Source of the DNA: CAYRIY01 sp964424335
GTDB lineage: Bacteria > Bacillota > Limnochordia > DTU080 > RSA5
Assembly (NCBI GenBank): GCA_964424335.1
Contig: CAYRIY010000004.1
Location: 21,108-85,107 of the forward strand
Reading direction: 5' to 3'
Length of the DNA: 64,000 bases
Every line of letters begins with the position of its first letter. Position 1 is the stretch's first letter. Both the position numbers and the translations under genes were made by a program. Under the pieces are notes generated by a model. That model was not told the DNA's origin, did not search any database, and was given only the letters and a program-made list of their open reading frames with translations. Positions 25,019-33,459 of this stretch are shown here, in pieces.

Positions 25019-25894
25019 GTGCTCGTGAGTATGACAGGCTTCGGCAGCGCTGCCGTATCCGATGCCGATTACAGCGTAAAAGTAGAAGTGCGGTCCGTGA
25101 ACCACCGGTACTGCGAAATCGCCGTTCGGGCGCCCAAGGGGTATCAGGCGGTCGAAGACGGAATCCGCCGCTTAGCAGGGGAGTTTGTGGAGCGGGGAAG
25201 GACGGAAATTTTCGTTTCAGTAGAGGAATTTCATGGCAGGGAGAGAACGGTCAGGTTAGATAAGGGACTGCTCGAAGGGTATCGGCACGCCTTTCGTGAG
25301 GCGGGCGAGGCGCTCGGCTTAGGTGGGTCGCTTACCTTGGACATGCTCCCGGCGATCGAGGGCGTTTTCCTTGTCGAAGAGGCCGAGGTCGATTTGGACG
25401 CCGTTTGGCCCCTCATCGAGAGCGCGGTGCGAGAGGCGCTAGGTGGGCTCCAAGCGATGCGATCGGCCGAGGGGAAAAGGCTCGAGGAGGACATGTTGCT
25501 TCGACTGCTTCACGTCGAGTCTCTCTTGGGATCGATTTCGAGGAGATCGCCCGAAGTGGTCGAATCTTACCGGAAGCGCCTGACTGAGCGGACCCAGCAG
25601 ATGCTCTCGCAAGGCATCGACGAACAACGCATCGCACAAGAAGTTGCACTCTTTGCAGATAAATCTAACATTGACGAAGAGATCACGCGGGCCAGAAGCC
25701 ACATCGAGGAGTTCCGATCCGCCTGCAACCTCGGAGGGGCCGTCGGACGAAAACTCGACTTCCTGCTGCAGGAGCTAAACCGCGAAATCAACACGATTGG
25801 GTCCAAAGCCCAAGACGGCGAGATCGCGAAGCTGGTAGTCGATGTCAAAGCCGAGCTGGAGAAAATCCGAGAACAGGCCCAAAACATTCAGTAA
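25019..25894 (+). CDS. yicC: YicC-family endoribonuclease
   Basis: The 291-residue product begins MLVSMTGFGSAAV, the family signature, and has VRSVNHRYCEIAVRAP, LRLLHVESLLGSISRRSPEV, QRIAQEVALFADKSNIDEEITR and GRKLDFLLQELNREINTIGSKA in the DUF1732 C-terminal part. YicC-type proteins are RNases that act on single-stranded RNA in several bacteria; the B. subtilis orthologue is yloC. The GTG start sits 12 bases after GGAG. It opens the conserved run leading to remA, gmk and rpoZ. Confidence 0.93.
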   Translation: MLVSMTGFGSAAVSDADYSVKVEVRSVNHRYCEIAVRAPKGYQAVEDGIRRLAGEFVERGRTEIFVSVEEFHGRERTVRLDKGLLEGYRHAFREAGEALGLGGSLTLDMLPAIEGVFLVEEAEVDLDAVWPLIESAVREALGGLQAMRSAEGKRLEEDMLLRLLHVESLLGSISRRSPEVVESYRKRLTERTQQMLSQGIDEQRIAQEVALFADKSNIDEEITRARSHIEEFRSACNLGGAVGRKLDFLLQELNREINTIGSKAQDGEIAKLVVDVKAELEKIREQAQNIQ

Positions 25895-25918
25895 TCATTA
25901 TTAGGAGGTGACCGGAAG

Positions 25919-26227
25919 ATGGCGTTGCCCAAGCTGACTCCAGACGAGAAGATGCGGGCGCTCCAAAAGGCCCAGGAAATGAGGACCAAGCGAGCCGAAG
26001 TTCGCGAGCAGCTCAAAAAAGGCAAGATCAGCTTGAAAGAGGTCCTCGAAAACTCGGAAGATGAGGTTGTCGGTCGGATGCGAGTGGCATACCTCTTGCA
26101 GTCCTTGCCCCAAGTCGGCAAGGTTACGAGTCAAAAGATCATGAGCGAGATCGGCATTCACGAAAGCCGACGCGTCCAAGGTCTTGGAAAGCGACAAATC
26201 GGGCTGCTACTCGAGAAGCTTGGTTGA
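25919..26227 (+). CDS. mihF: Integration host factor, actinobacterial (mIHF) type
   Basis: The 102-residue protein matches mIHF: a basic helical N-terminus (MALPKLTPDEKMRALQKAQEMR), then the helix-two-turn-helix core with RMRVAYLLQSLPQVGKVTSQKIMSEIGI and the RVQGLGKRQIGLLLEKL tail, a helix-hairpin-helix-like DNA-binding pattern. mIHF is an essential nucleoid protein in Mycobacterium and Streptomyces and there lies directly upstream of gmk. The same link exists here with remA between them. In most Bacilli this gene is absent. A strong TTAGGAGGTGA site precedes the ATG. It overlaps nothing and is 24 bases after yicC. Confidence 0.88.
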   Translation: MALPKLTPDEKMRALQKAQEMRTKRAEVREQLKKGKISLKEVLENSEDEVVGRMRVAYLLQSLPQVGKVTSQKIMSEIGIHESRRVQGLGKRQIGLLLEKLG

Positions 26228-26288
26228 TGGCCGTAGAGCGTCAATAGATGTGGGGCCCGGATCGCGAATGGGAAGAAGTGCGAACCCC

Positions 26289-26558
26289 ATGGACATCAAG
26301 CTGATCAACATTGGTTTTGGCAACATCGTTACAGCAAATCGCATCGTCGCAATCGTCAGTCCCGAGTCCGCTCCCATCAAAAGGATCATACAAGAAGCGA
26401 GGGAGCGGGGAATGTTGATCGATGCCACGTACGGTCGGCGCACGCGAGCAGTCATCGTTTGCGATTCGGACCACGTCATCCTTTCGGCCGTTCAACCGGA
26501 GACTGTCGCTCACCGCGTTGCAAATCGGGAAAGTGGAGCCGTTGACGCAAGTTCGTGA
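26289..26558 (+). CDS. remA: Extracellular matrix/biofilm regulator RemA
   Basis: The 89-residue product (MDIKLINIGFGNIVTANRIVAIVSPESAP...) is close to B. subtilis RemA over its length, including GMLIDATYGRRTRAVIV and HVILSAVQPETVA. RemA forms oligomeric rings that wrap DNA and activates matrix and osmoprotection genes. The ATG at 26289 gives the family N-terminus; an upstream open extension is ignored. Its 3' end overlaps the probable gmk start. Confidence 0.95.
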   Translation: MDIKLINIGFGNIVTANRIVAIVSPESAPIKRIIQEARERGMLIDATYGRRTRAVIVCDSDHVILSAVQPETVAHRVANRESGAVDASS

Positions 26559-27183
26559 ATCACTGTTCAACAAGGGTCGGGGAAGTCACTTTTGGCCGGT
26601 AAATCGGCGAGGCTTTCTCATCGTATTGAGCGGTCCATCGGGCGCAGGCAAGAACAGCCTCTTGGCAAAGGTCTTGCCGCGTGTCCCCGACCTGAAGTAT
26701 TCTGTTAGTGCAACCACAAGACCGCCGCGCCCCGGCGAAATCGATGGAGTCGACTACTTCTTTGTGGGAGAGACTGAGTTTCAGCGGATGGTCGACCAGG
26801 GCGACTTGCTCGAGTGGGCCGAGTTTGCAGGCTACCGCTACGGCACCCCGCGAAGGTTCGTCTTGGAGTCGATCGAAAAGGGACTCACCGTCATCACCGA
26901 CATCGATATTCAAGGCGCGCGGCAGATCAAGCAAAATCTCCCTGAAGGCGTCTTCGTGTTTTTGTTGCCGCCGTCCGAGTCCGAGCTCAGAAAGCGGTTA
27001 CAAGGGCGCGGCACGGACAGCGACGACGCCATTCGGCGCAGGATGAAGATCGCCGAAGAGGAGATCAAGGCAGTCGTCGACTACGACTACTGGATCATGA
27101 ACGAGGACTTGGACGAGGCGTCCGACGTCCTACTTGCCATCATCAAGGCAGAACAGAGCAAAGTGCGGCGCGCCGACTTTTAG
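26542..27183 (+). CDS. gmk: Guanylate kinase
   Basis: Phosphorylates GMP to GDP. Motifs: GFLIVLSGPSGAGKNSLL (P-loop), TTRPPRPGEIDGVDYFF (GMP binding), WAEFAGYRYGTPRRFV, DIDIQGARQIK, RMKIAEEEIKAVVDYDYWIMN. The P-loop reads GKN where GKS or GKG is usual. The start is uncertain: there is no ATG, GTG or TTG between the remA stop and the first strand. TTG 26542 (213 residues) overlaps remA by 17 bases and has GTGGAG only 3 bases upstream; GTG 26533 is an alternative. Either adds about 25 residues not typical of Gmk. Confidence 0.9.
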   Translation: MTQVRESLFNKGRGSHFWPVNRRGFLIVLSGPSGAGKNSLLAKVLPRVPDLKYSVSATTRPPRPGEIDGVDYFFVGETEFQRMVDQGDLLEWAEFAGYRYGTPRRFVLESIEKGLTVITDIDIQGARQIKQNLPEGVFVFLLPPSESELRKRLQGRGTDSDDAIRRRMKIAEEEIKAVVDYDYWIMNEDLDEASDVLLAIIKAEQSKVRRADF

Positions 27184-27225
27184 CGGCCTTGCGCGGGCGC
27201 TTTGGGAGGATTGAAGAACAGAGCG

Positions 27226-27432
27226 ATGAATCAACCGCCGATGGAAATGTTGAGCGAGAAAGTAGACAGCAGGTACAGCCTTGTGGTGTGCGCCGCAAAG
27301 CGAGCGCGCCAACTCCTCGAGGGAGCTCCGCGGCTGGTCGAAGTCGAATCAAACAAACCCGTCACCATCGCCCTGCACGAGTTGGGCGCGGATAAGCTCG
27401 TCTACGAACGGGCGAGCGCGAGCATCAAGTAG
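27226..27432 (+). CDS. rpoZ: RNA polymerase omega subunit
   Basis: The 68-residue product (MNQPPMEMLSEKVDSRYSLVVCAAKRARQLLEG) has the omega signature: the KVDSRYSLVV strand followed by the AAKRARQL helix. Omega helps assemble and stabilise RNA polymerase. GGAGGA lies 15 bases before the ATG; a TTG at 27211 is a longer alternative. gmk-rpoZ is the universal order; coaBC, which follows in B. subtilis, is missing. Confidence 0.9.
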   Translation: MNQPPMEMLSEKVDSRYSLVVCAAKRARQLLEGAPRLVEVESNKPVTIALHELGADKLVYERASASIK

Positions 27433-27447
27433 CGGGGAGTCTTATCC

Positions 27448-29670
27448 ATTCCGCCCATCGCAGAAGTCATCGTCGACTTGCACGTACACGACGTCGACCG
27501 CGTGTTTCATTACGCTGTTCCCGCACATCTTTCCGATCGCTTGGCGATCGGTCACAGAGTCGCTGTGCCTTTTGGCCATCGTGACCGGGTCGAAGGGTAT
27601 GTCGTCGGCCTCTCCGAGTCGAGCGACCGCTGTGACCTAAAGGCGATCGGAGAGATCTTGGACGACGATCCGCTGCTCTCGCCCGCTGCGATTGCCGCTG
27701 CCAAGTGGATGCGCGACTTTTACCTGTGTACGCTCTCACAAGCGCTGCAGTGCTTCCTGCCTCCAGGAGCCAGCCTGCGGTCGAAACAAAGGGCCAACGA
27801 GCAGACGCTCCTGGCCTACCAGGTCGATCGAATTGAACAGGCGGAGGCCGCCTTGCCTGAGCTCGAGCGCCGTGCCCCAAAGCAGGCCGCGGCGTTGAGA
27901 TTGCTCCTTTCTCAAGGCCGACCCTGTGAACTGAAAATGCTCAGGCAAGCGGGCATCGGTCGGGATGCATTGGTGCGCCTGGTCGAAAAGGGACTCGTCG
28001 CTCCCGTCCGCATTCGTGTAGGAAGGAGCCCCGTAGAAGCAAACTCCAGGCCAAGCCGTGCGCCGTACCGGCTCAGCTCCGTTCAAGACGCGGCCTTGCG
28101 GCGGATCGTCGGCAGCATAGAGCGGGGCGTCGCACAGTCCCACGTGCTTCAGGGCGTCACGGGGAGTGGCAAGACGGAAGTTTACCTCCAGGCGATCGAC
28201 GAGGCGATGCGCCGAGGCCGTGGGGCGATCTTGCTCGTGCCAGAGATCGCCCTAACCGAGCAGACCGTGAGCCACCTCCAGGCGTATTTTGGATCAAAGC
28301 TCGCAGTGCTTCACAGTCGCCTCTCCCTTGGCGAGCGGTTCGATCAGTGGCACTCGATCCATCGGGGAGAAGTCTCCATCGTGGTCGGAGCGCGATCCGC
28401 CGTCTTCGCGCCGGTGCAAAACCTCGGCCTGATCATTCTGGACGAAGAGCACGAGACGTCGTACAAGCAGGAGGAGGCGCCGCGATACCACGCCAGAGAG
28501 GTGGCATGGACGCGAGCGAAAGAAGAGAATGCCACGCTCGTACTCGGCTCCGCGACGCCCGCGCTCGAATCCCGCTTGGCGGCCGAGCGCGGCGAGCGAT
28601 CCCACATCCTCCTTCCTGAGCGGATCGACGGCAGGCCGCTTCCGAACGTCGAAGTTGTAGACATGCGCAAGGAGCTCGCGGCGGGAAATCGGTCCGTCTT
28701 CAGCCGCTTGCTTTTCGACGGTTTGACCGCGGCCATCGCCCGAGGCGAGCAAGCGGTCTTGTTCATCAACCGCCGGGGCTTCGCTTCGTTTCTTCTTTGC
28801 CGTGAGTGTGGCTATGTGCCGGTGTGCGACCAGTGTGAAGTGAGTCTCACGTTCCATCAACCCGACTCGCTCCGCTGTCACTATTGCGATGCTCACGCGA
28901 CGCTCAAAGGCGCGTGTCCCGTTTGCAAGGGACCCTACTTGCGGCCATTTGGCGGGGGCACCCAGCGCGTCGAACACGAGTTGAACACCGTGATGCCACA
29001 TGTTCGCACGATCCGCATGGACGTAGACACGACGCGGCGCAAGGGTTCGCACGGACGCATCCTGAGGGCGTTTGGCGAGGGCGCGTACGACGTGCTCATC
29101 GGCACGCAAATGATCGCGAAAGGGCTTCACTTTCCGGAAGTGACCCTCGTTGGGGTGGTGTCCGCGGACACCGGATTGCACTTTCCCGACTTCAGGGCCG
29201 CCGAACGCACATTTCAGCTCCTGACGCAGGTCGCAGGACGCGCCGGGCGGGGCGAGCGGGAAGGGCGTGTCATCATTCAGACCTACGCGCCCGATCACTA
29301 CGCGATCAAGGCTGCAATGGGTCACGATTATGAAGGGTTTTACAGGTTTGAGCTCGGATTTAGGAAGCGGGCAGGCTATCCTCCGTACACCTCGCTCGTG
29401 CGGTGTGTGTGGAGCGGCGAGGTCGAGGAGAACGTGATCCGGGCCGCGCAGGAAGGATGGGCGTCCCTCCATGCGATCGTCGGAGGTCCGGAGGTCGTGG
29501 GACCATGTCCCGCGCCCTTGGCGCGACTAAAGGGAAGGTACCGGTGGCACCTTTTGCTCAAAGGATCGCCAAGCGAGGTAAGGGAGGCGGCGCACGCCTT
29601 GCGCACCTCTGAGCGGCGAAGAGACGACGTCCGTCTCGTTCTCGACGTCGACCCTGCGAACATGCTGTGA
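27448..29670 (+). CDS. priA: Primosomal protein N' (replication restart helicase), probable ATT start
   Basis: 3'-5' DNA helicase that restarts stalled forks. Motifs: N-terminal 3'BD (AEVIVDLHVHDVDRVFHYAVP), GVTGSGKTEVYL (Walker A), LDEEHETSYKQE (DEEH box), GSATPALESR, then eight zinc Cys arranged as CRECGYVPVCDQC and CHYC with CPVC, and GTQMIAKGLHFPEVTLVGV. The best in-frame conventional start (TTG 27478) has no ribosome site and would remove the first strand. An ATT at 27448 has GGGGAG 8 bases upstream and restores the family N-terminus (M)PPIAEVIVD. That makes 740 residues. The start is inferred; the gene identity is firm. Confidence 0.93.
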   Translation: MPPIAEVIVDLHVHDVDRVFHYAVPAHLSDRLAIGHRVAVPFGHRDRVEGYVVGLSESSDRCDLKAIGEILDDDPLLSPAAIAAAKWMRDFYLCTLSQALQCFLPPGASLRSKQRANEQTLLAYQVDRIEQAEAALPELERRAPKQAAALRLLLSQGRPCELKMLRQAGIGRDALVRLVEKGLVAPVRIRVGRSPVEANSRPSRAPYRLSSVQDAALRRIVGSIERGVAQSHVLQGVTGSGKTEVYLQAIDEAMRRGRGAILLVPEIALTEQTVSHLQAYFGSKLAVLHSRLSLGERFDQWHSIHRGEVSIVVGARSAVFAPVQNLGLIILDEEHETSYKQEEAPRYHAREVAWTRAKEENATLVLGSATPALESRLAAERGERSHILLPERIDGRPLPNVEVVDMRKELAAGNRSVFSRLLFDGLTAAIARGEQAVLFINRRGFASFLLCRECGYVPVCDQCEVSLTFHQPDSLRCHYCDAHATLKGACPVCKGPYLRPFGGGTQRVEHELNTVMPHVRTIRMDVDTTRRKGSHGRILRAFGEGAYDVLIGTQMIAKGLHFPEVTLVGVVSADTGLHFPDFRAAERTFQLLTQVAGRAGRGEREGRVIIQTYAPDHYAIKAAMGHDYEGFYRFELGFRKRAGYPPYTSLVRCVWSGEVEENVIRAAQEGWASLHAIVGGPEVVGPCPAPLARLKGRYRWHLLLKGSPSEVREAAHALRTSERRRDDVRLVLDVDPANML

Positions 29671-29722
29671 CACCGACGGATTTATGGCGAGGCACGGGTT
29701 TTTGGAAAGCGAGTGAGCCGAC

Positions 29723-30235
29723 ATGGCTGTACTGGAAATACGCAAGGAAGGCGACCCCGTACTGCGGGAGAAGGCGGCCCCGGTCGAGAAGGTGACGAAG
29801 CGGATCGCCAAGCTGATCAAGGACATGGAGGAAACGATGTACGCCGCCGACGGCGTCGGTCTGGCAGCGCCTCAGGTCGGGGTCCTCCTCAGGATCTTCG
29901 TGGCAGACGCCGGCGAAGGCCCCATGACCTTTATCAATCCGGTGCTCGTCGAGGGCAAGGGGTCCCAGGTGGACAGCGAGGGGTGCCTGAGCATCCCCGG
30001 AGTATACGGGTACGTGGATCGATACGAGTCCGTGGTCGTGACGGCGCAGGACGCCAAAGGAAAGTCCCGCCGCATCGAGGCGAGCGGCCTCATGGCTCGG
30101 GTGATTCAGCACGAGATGGACCACCTTGACGGTATACTTTTCACGGACAAGGCCACGGGCGTCAGCCGTCCGGGCGATCAAGGTTCCCAGTCGGCGGCCG
30201 ATGCCGACAGCGAACAACCTGCCGGGGGCGCGTGA
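29723..30235 (+). CDS. def: Peptide deformylase
   Basis: Removes the N-formyl group from new proteins. All three motifs are present: GVGLAAPQVG, EGCLSIPG (metal Cys) and QHEMDHLDG (metal His pair with catalytic Glu). The 170 residues include a Ser/Ala/Asp-rich tail of about 20 residues after TDKATG that is not needed for the fold. The stop overlaps the fmt start. Confidence 0.96.
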   Translation: MAVLEIRKEGDPVLREKAAPVEKVTKRIAKLIKDMEETMYAADGVGLAAPQVGVLLRIFVADAGEGPMTFINPVLVEGKGSQVDSEGCLSIPGVYGYVDRYESVVVTAQDAKGKSRRIEASGLMARVIQHEMDHLDGILFTDKATGVSRPGDQGSQSAADADSEQPAGGA

Positions 30236-31164
30236 TGGGCTTGGACATCGTGTTCATGGGGACGCCGGAATTTGCCGTGCCGGCGCTCGAGCGACTTTGC
30301 AAGTCGCCTCACACCGTGCGCGCGGTCGTGACCGCTCCGGATCGCCCAAGGGGCCGCGGACACGCCGTGCAGCCGACGCCGGTGGCGCGTGCGGCAAAGT
30401 CGCTCGGGCTCGAGGTGTGGAAGCCTGAGAGCGTAAGAGATGAAGGCTTTTTGGACAGGCTGAAATGTACGGGGGCGCACGCCGTTGCGCTGGTGGCTTA
30501 CGGCAAGATCATCCCCCCGAGCGTCTTGGAGTGGCCGGAATTTGGCTGCATCAACGTCCACCCGTCGCTCTTGCCCAAGTATCGAGGCGCGTCGCCGATT
30601 CACGCCCCTCTTTTGCACGGCGATTCGACGACGGGTGTTACCACCATGTTCATGGACGAAGGATTGGACACCGGGGATATTCTACTCCAAGAGGAAATCC
30701 CGATCGAGCCGGACGACAACGCGGGCGATCTCCATGATCGGCTTGCAGCGCTTGGCGCTGATTTGTTGCTCACAACATTCGACGGACTCGAACAGGGCTC
30801 GCTGCGGCGCGTGCCGCAAGACGACGAAAAGGCAACTTACGCGCCGAAAGTCGTGAAGGAGCAGATTCGCTGGGACATGCCTTCCACCCAGGTTGCCGCC
30901 CGCATTCGGGGTCTTTCGCCTTTTCCCGGAGCGTACACCTATATGGGTATGGCGCGGCTCAAGATTTTGCGGGCGGTCCCAGGACCTTTGGAGGTTTCCC
31001 TACCGCCAGGCGCGGTGGTCTCCCTATCGGAGGACGGCGTGGTCGTCGCTTGCAAGGAAGGTTCCGTCGTGATCCTCGAAGCGCAACCCGAAGGCAAATC
31101 GCCGTTGACCGCCGGGGTGTTTGTGGGGGGTTATGCTGCTCAAATCAAGGCAGGGTTTGCTTGA
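30232..31164 (+). CDS. fmt: Methionyl-tRNA formyltransferase
   Basis: Formylates Met-tRNAi. The N-terminal domain shows DIVFMGTPEFAVPALERL and the catalytic stretch NVHPSLLPKYRGASPIHAPLLHGD with GLDTGDILLQEEIPI; the C-terminal OB-like domain follows (IRWDMPSTQVAARIRGLSPFPGAYT). Length 310. GTG at 30232 overlaps the def stop, with ATG immediately after as an equal alternative. def-fmt-rsmB is a conserved block, here interrupted by a zinc peptidase gene. Confidence 0.96.
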   Translation: MMGLDIVFMGTPEFAVPALERLCKSPHTVRAVVTAPDRPRGRGHAVQPTPVARAAKSLGLEVWKPESVRDEGFLDRLKCTGAHAVALVAYGKIIPPSVLEWPEFGCINVHPSLLPKYRGASPIHAPLLHGDSTTGVTTMFMDEGLDTGDILLQEEIPIEPDDNAGDLHDRLAALGADLLLTTFDGLEQGSLRRVPQDDEKATYAPKVVKEQIRWDMPSTQVAARIRGLSPFPGAYTYMGMARLKILRAVPGPLEVSLPPGAVVSLSEDGVVVACKEGSVVILEAQPEGKSPLTAGVFVGGYAAQIKAGFA

Positions 31165-31278
31165 CAGAGCAAACCGCGCCAAGGTATTTTCTAGAGTGGA
31201 GGAGCGGTTTCAAGGCTCCTCATAGGTTTCCATCGCCCTTTGGACTTTTATGATGTTTATATGGAGGTCATGGGAAGC

Positions 31279-31983
31279 ATGTCATTCATTGACTTTATCG
31301 ATCCAATCGGATTTATGCTCCTGATCCCCGCCTTCGCGCTCGCGATGTACGCCCAGTTCAAGGTGCAGTCGACGTTTGCCAAGTACCTACAAGTGCGGGC
31401 AAAAAGCGGAATCACGGGAGCGCAGGTGGCCCGGACGCTTCTCAACGACGCCGGATTGCACGACGTGCCGGTAGAGGTGATTCCGGGACGGCTGACCGAC
31501 CACTACGATCCCAGGTCGCGCACAATGCGACTGTCGCCGGACGTGTACCACGGCACCTCCGTCGCATCGCTCGGCGTTGCCGCGCACGAGACAGGGCACG
31601 CGCTCCAGCACGCGGAAAACTACGTCCCGCTGACGATTCGCAATCAGATTTTCCCGATCGCCGCCTTCGGTTCGCAGCTTGCGATGCCGCTCTTTCTCAT
31701 CGGCCTGATCTTTGCGTCTCCAGGTGTCAGTGGTTGGTTCATGGATCTTGGCATTTGGTTGTTCACCGCAGCCGTCGCGTTTCAAGTCGTCACGCTGCCG
31801 GTCGAGTTCAACGCGAGCTCGAGGGCCATGAAGCTCTTGGTCGATCGAGGCTTCATCGATCGGGATGAGGCCCCGCGCACGCGCGCCGTCTTGAGCGCTG
31901 CGGCCCTGACCTATGTGGCGGCCGCGGCCGTGGCGGCGCTGCAGTTGCTCCGGCTCGTCCTCCTGCGTAATTCGAGGGATTAA
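31279..31983 (+). CDS. Membrane zinc metallopeptidase, YugP family
   Basis: The 234-residue product has a zinc peptidase motif HETGHALQHAE after an N-terminal helix (IGFMLLIPAFALAMYAQF), followed by hydrophobic helices (AAFGSQLAMPLFLIGLIF; LGIWLFTAAVAFQVVTLPVEFNASSRAM) and a C-terminal one. This is the neutral zinc metallopeptidase family of B. subtilis YugP, a membrane protein of unclear substrate. The ATG at 31279 is chosen because GGAGGT lies 10 bases upstream; earlier in-frame ATGs have the site too close or absent. Several Bacillota keep this gene between fmt and rsmB. Confidence 0.88.
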   Translation: MSFIDFIDPIGFMLLIPAFALAMYAQFKVQSTFAKYLQVRAKSGITGAQVARTLLNDAGLHDVPVEVIPGRLTDHYDPRSRTMRLSPDVYHGTSVASLGVAAHETGHALQHAENYVPLTIRNQIFPIAAFGSQLAMPLFLIGLIFASPGVSGWFMDLGIWLFTAAVAFQVVTLPVEFNASSRAMKLLVDRGFIDRDEAPRTRAVLSAAALTYVAAAAVAALQLLRLVLLRNSRD

Positions 31984-33386
31984 TGCGGGGGCCAAGTCGG
32001 GCGCGCCTCGCGGCGGCGCATGTGCTCGAGCGGGTCGAAACGAAAGGGGCCTTTGCTCCGATCGCGTTGACTTCGGCCATCCAGTCGCACGACCTCGCGC
32101 CTATGGATCGCAATTTGGCTACGGAAATCGTGTATGGCGTCCTCCGCTGGCGAGGACGCCTTGATTTTTACCTCTCGCGCTTTTCAAAGCGCAGGATCGG
32201 CTCCCTTTCGCCTTGGGTGCGAAACGCCATGCGGATCGGCGCCTTTCACGTTCTTTTCCACGACTCGGTCCCTATACCAGTGGCGCTCAGCGAGAGCGTG
32301 GAGCTCGCGAAGGTGAAAGAGCGCTACGCTGCGGGCTACGTGAACGCGGTCCTCCGAGCATTCGTGCGGGGGCGCGCCTCGGTGCGTTTCCCAGATCCAG
32401 ACAAGGACATTGCCTCCTACCTCGAGACGTGGGAATCCCATCCAAGATGGCTCGTAGAGCGCTGGCTCGCCGCGTGGGGAAATGAAGGCGCCAGGTCTCT
32501 TTGCGCTACGAACAACGCGCCCGCCGACATCACCTTGCGGGTCAACGTCGCCAAAACTTCCGTCGAGGATGTGAGGGCGGGGCTGCTCAGTGTGGGAATC
32601 GAACCGAGCATGGGGCGTTTGACTCCGCATGCGCTCCGGGTTCGGGCCGCGGGCTCGGTCGAGGGCCTACCAGGCTTTGAGCAAGGTCTCTTCCACATTC
32701 AGGACGAGGGCTCTCAACTTGTCGGTTGGGCGGTGGCCCCGGACGGGCGCGGCCCCATCGCCGATGTTTGCGCCGGGCCGGGAGGGAAGACGACACACTT
32801 GGCCGAGCTTTGGCACGTTCGCTCAGGCCGAACCGAGCCCCCTGTGAGCGCCCCGATCGTCGCGTTCGACCTCCACGACCATCGCACAGCGCTCATAACA
32901 AGCAGTGCGGCCCGCCTGGGGCTGGATCGGCTCATCCGCGTCCACACAGCCGATGCGCGTGCGATCAGCCCCGATGTGTACGGCACGTTCTCTCGGGTGC
33001 TCGTCGACGCGCCCTGCACAGGGACAGGCGTCCTGCGTCGCCGCCCCGATCTGCGCTGGCAAAAGTCGCCCGAGGACGTCGCAGCGCTCGTCCAAACGCA
33101 GCGGGAGATCCTTACCGGCGCCGAGCGGCTGGTAGCAAAAGGAGGCACGCTGGTCTACTCCACGTGCAGCCTCGAGCCCGAAGAAAACATCGAAAACGCA
33201 CGGTGGTTCCTGGCACGGTTCCCCGAATTTCGGCCCGAGTCGATGGCGGACGACCTCCCATCGCTCGCGAACCTTGCAAGAGATCGATTCGCGCTCGATG
33301 GAGCCGCGCTGCAACTTGCGCCACATTTGGACGGGACGGATGGTATGTTTATTTTCCGAGCGATTCGACGAGAAGTTGGAAAATGA
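31983..33386 (+). CDS. rsmB: 16S rRNA (cytosine967-C5) methyltransferase
   Basis: SAM-dependent m5C967 methyltransferase with an N-terminal NusB-like domain (AAHVLERVETKGAFAPIAL..., NLATEIVYGVLRWRGRLDFYLSRF) and a Rossmann methyltransferase domain (GPIADVCAGPGGKTTHLAEL). The two catalytic Cys are seen in VDAPCTGTGVLRRRPDLRW and VYSTCSLEPEENIENA. The ATG shares one base with the preceding stop. 467 residues, normal. It closes the yicC-rsmB run. Confidence 0.95.
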   Translation: MRGPSRARLAAAHVLERVETKGAFAPIALTSAIQSHDLAPMDRNLATEIVYGVLRWRGRLDFYLSRFSKRRIGSLSPWVRNAMRIGAFHVLFHDSVPIPVALSESVELAKVKERYAAGYVNAVLRAFVRGRASVRFPDPDKDIASYLETWESHPRWLVERWLAAWGNEGARSLCATNNAPADITLRVNVAKTSVEDVRAGLLSVGIEPSMGRLTPHALRVRAAGSVEGLPGFEQGLFHIQDEGSQLVGWAVAPDGRGPIADVCAGPGGKTTHLAELWHVRSGRTEPPVSAPIVAFDLHDHRTALITSSAARLGLDRLIRVHTADARAISPDVYGTFSRVLVDAPCTGTGVLRRRPDLRWQKSPEDVAALVQTQREILTGAERLVAKGGTLVYSTCSLEPEENIENARWFLARFPEFRPESMADDLPSLANLARDRFALDGAALQLAPHLDGTDGMFIFRAIRREVGK

Positions 33387-33413
33387 AGGAGTGATTGGAA
33401 TCGCGGGGAATTC
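33387..33413 (+). promoter_or_regulatory. Candidate sigma-H promoter upstream of the Spo0A-like gene
   Basis: AGGAGTG at 33387 and GGGGAATTC ending at 33413 fit the sigma-H pattern (AGGAwww, 11 bases, RnnGAATww) except for the GTG after AGGA and the last base. B. subtilis spo0A has a sigma-H promoter, which makes the match meaningful. Start would be near 33420, keeping the ribosome site. Confidence 0.35.
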
Positions 33414-33459
33414 TTGACAAAATTTACTGGCGACCGCTATAAGGAGGATCTCCATAAGT

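Noticed and set aside
33414..33443. TTGACA-18-TATAAG as a sigma-A promoter for the Spo0A-like gene
   Set aside because: The -10 overlaps the ribosome site, so a transcript from it would lack the AAGGAGG; the sigma-H candidate upstream keeps it.
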